Shown here one piece after another: positions 4,871 to 5,615 of a stretch of DNA of 5,615 nt. Under the pieces are notes generated by a model, which ran no database searches, had not been told where the DNA came from, and was given only the letters and a program-made list of their open reading frames with translations. This DNA is from Sphingomonas sp. UBA1000. Its GTDB lineage: Bacteria > Pseudomonadota > Alphaproteobacteria > Sphingomonadales > Sphingomonadaceae. How positions within the stretch are numbered: the first letter of the stretch is position 1; each line of letters opens with the position of its first letter. The DNA is taken from the NCBI GenBank assembly GCA_002291855.1, contig DBAW01000180.1, forward strand, positions 1 to 5,615, in the 5' to 3' direction. The translations under genes and the position numbers were made by a program.

Positions 4871-5615
4871 TTGACCAGAGGCTGGACGTTTGCTGGCGGT
4901 GGCGTGCGGCCGGTGCAGGGCTATGCGCTGGCGGTGGCGGCCTGTGCCGCGGCGATCGGCATTCGGCTGGCGGCTGCGCCGCTGCTGCCGCCGGGGTTTC
5001 CGTTCCTGACGTTTTTCCCCGCCGTCATCCTGGTCGCGTTCGTCGCCGGGCCTGGCCCGGCGATGCTGTGCGCGCTGCTGTCCGGCCTTGCCGCGGCGTT
5101 GCTGTTCATGCCCGCCGGTCCGGCCGGTCCGTCGTCGCCCGCCGGCATGGTCGCGCTCGGCATGTTCGCGAGCGTCGCGGCCATCGACATCATTCTCATC
5201 CATATGACGACGCGCGCCGGCAACCGGCTGCGTGCCGAGCGCGAACGGGCCGCGCGGCTTTACGAGGAACAGCGGCTGCTGTTTCAGGAGCTGCAACACC
5301 GCGTTGCCAACAACATGGCCTTTGTCGCCTCGATCCTGTCGATGCAGAAGCGCCGCGTCGCCAGCGATCCGGGATCGGCGATGGTGGCGTTCGACGATGC
5401 GATCGAGCGCATCCACGCCATCGCCCGCGTCCACCGGCGACTTTACGATCCCGCCGCTGCCAGCCTGTCGGCACAGGATTATCTTGAGCGGCTGGCGCGC
5501 GATTCGCTGACGCTGATGAACGCCGGCGAGGTGCGGCTGGAGGTCAGCGCGCCCGAACTTCATCTCGATCTCACCCGGCTGGTGGCGCTGTCGCTGATCG
5601 TGACCGAATTGCTGA
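4871..5615 (+). CDS. Membrane histidine kinase (DUF4118-HisKA_2), 3' end missing
   Basis: This is the first 248 residues of a sensor histidine kinase. Hydrophobic segments at about 17-40, 46-82 and 92-111, with the GFPFLTFFPAVILVAFVAG stretch (42-60), match the DUF4118 membrane sensor domain found in KdpD-like and other kinases. A short charged helix (115-140) leads to the HisKA_2 dimerisation domain: FQELQHRVANNMAFVASIL (138-156) with the predicted phospho-accepting His143, then ERIHAIARVHRRLY (179-192). The window ends at IVTELL, the start of the N-box of the ATP-binding domain. The start is uncertain. The TTG at 4871 follows GGAG (4856-4859) and GCGGGGG (4861-4867) and gives a short cytoplasmic N-terminus. 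GTG at 4904 or 4913, or TTG at 4838, are alternatives. Kinases of this type often act in stress or light responses. The signal and partner cannot be read here, and adjacency to the nitrogen genes does not prove a link. Confidence 0.85.
   Translation, partial: MTRGWTFAGGGVRPVQGYALAVAACAAAIGIRLAAAPLLPPGFPFLTFFPAVILVAFVAGPGPAMLCALLSGLAAALLFMPAGPAGPSSPAGMVALGMFASVAAIDIILIHMTTRAGNRLRAERERAARLYEEQRLLFQELQHRVANNMAFVASILSMQKRRVASDPGSAMVAFDDAIERIHAIARVHRRLYDPAAASLSAQDYLERLARDSLTLMNAGEVRLEVSAPELHLDLTRLVALSLIVTELL

Noticed and set aside
1..5615. CRISPR arrays, tRNA or rRNA genes, insertion sequences, attachment sites
   Set aside because: No regularly spaced repeats, no tRNA-like cloverleaf with CCA-type end, no transposase frame or terminal inverted repeats were seen.

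Overview
The window is high-GC DNA with codon use and gene families typical of an alphaproteobacterium, most likely a sphingomonad (Sphingomonadales). The DUF3035 lipoprotein, the glnK-amtB pair followed by two small outer-membrane barrel proteins, and the DUF4118/HisKA_2 histidine kinase all fit that group. This assignment comes from recognising families by eye; no search was run.

Layout, left to right. (1) Positions 1-371 hold the 3' part of a DUF3035 (BamF-like) outer-membrane lipoprotein gene, closed by a clear intrinsic terminator at 400-430. (2) Positions 372-806 form a 435-base intergenic region that is far from empty. It has a strong leftward intrinsic terminator (451-485), a near-perfect sigma-54 promoter on the minus strand (551-565), and two inverted repeats further upstream of that promoter (631-656 and 706-747). 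Together these predict a leftward small RNA of about 90 nt, divergent from glnK. (3) glnK (807-1145) and amtB (1162-2592) form a compact operon: a PII signal protein and its ammonium channel. (4) An A+T-rich spacer leads to a DUF6733-type predicted outer-membrane protein (2762-3523). (5) A 314-base spacer with a palindromic promoter candidate and a long hairpin precedes a TorF/TIGR02001-type putative porin (3838-4659). (6) From 4871 to the right edge runs the 5' part of a membrane-bound HisKA_2 histidine kinase gene.

How the parts fit. GlnK is expected to block AmtB when nitrogen is plentiful and to release it, after uridylylation at Tyr51, when nitrogen is scarce. The two barrel proteins are plausible outer-membrane partners of the same uptake route, but their substrates are unknown. 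The predicted sigma-54 small RNA would be switched on by an NtrC-type activator under the same nitrogen limitation, adding a post-transcriptional arm to the locus. This RNA is the most interesting and probably undescribed element here. It rests on sequence signals only.
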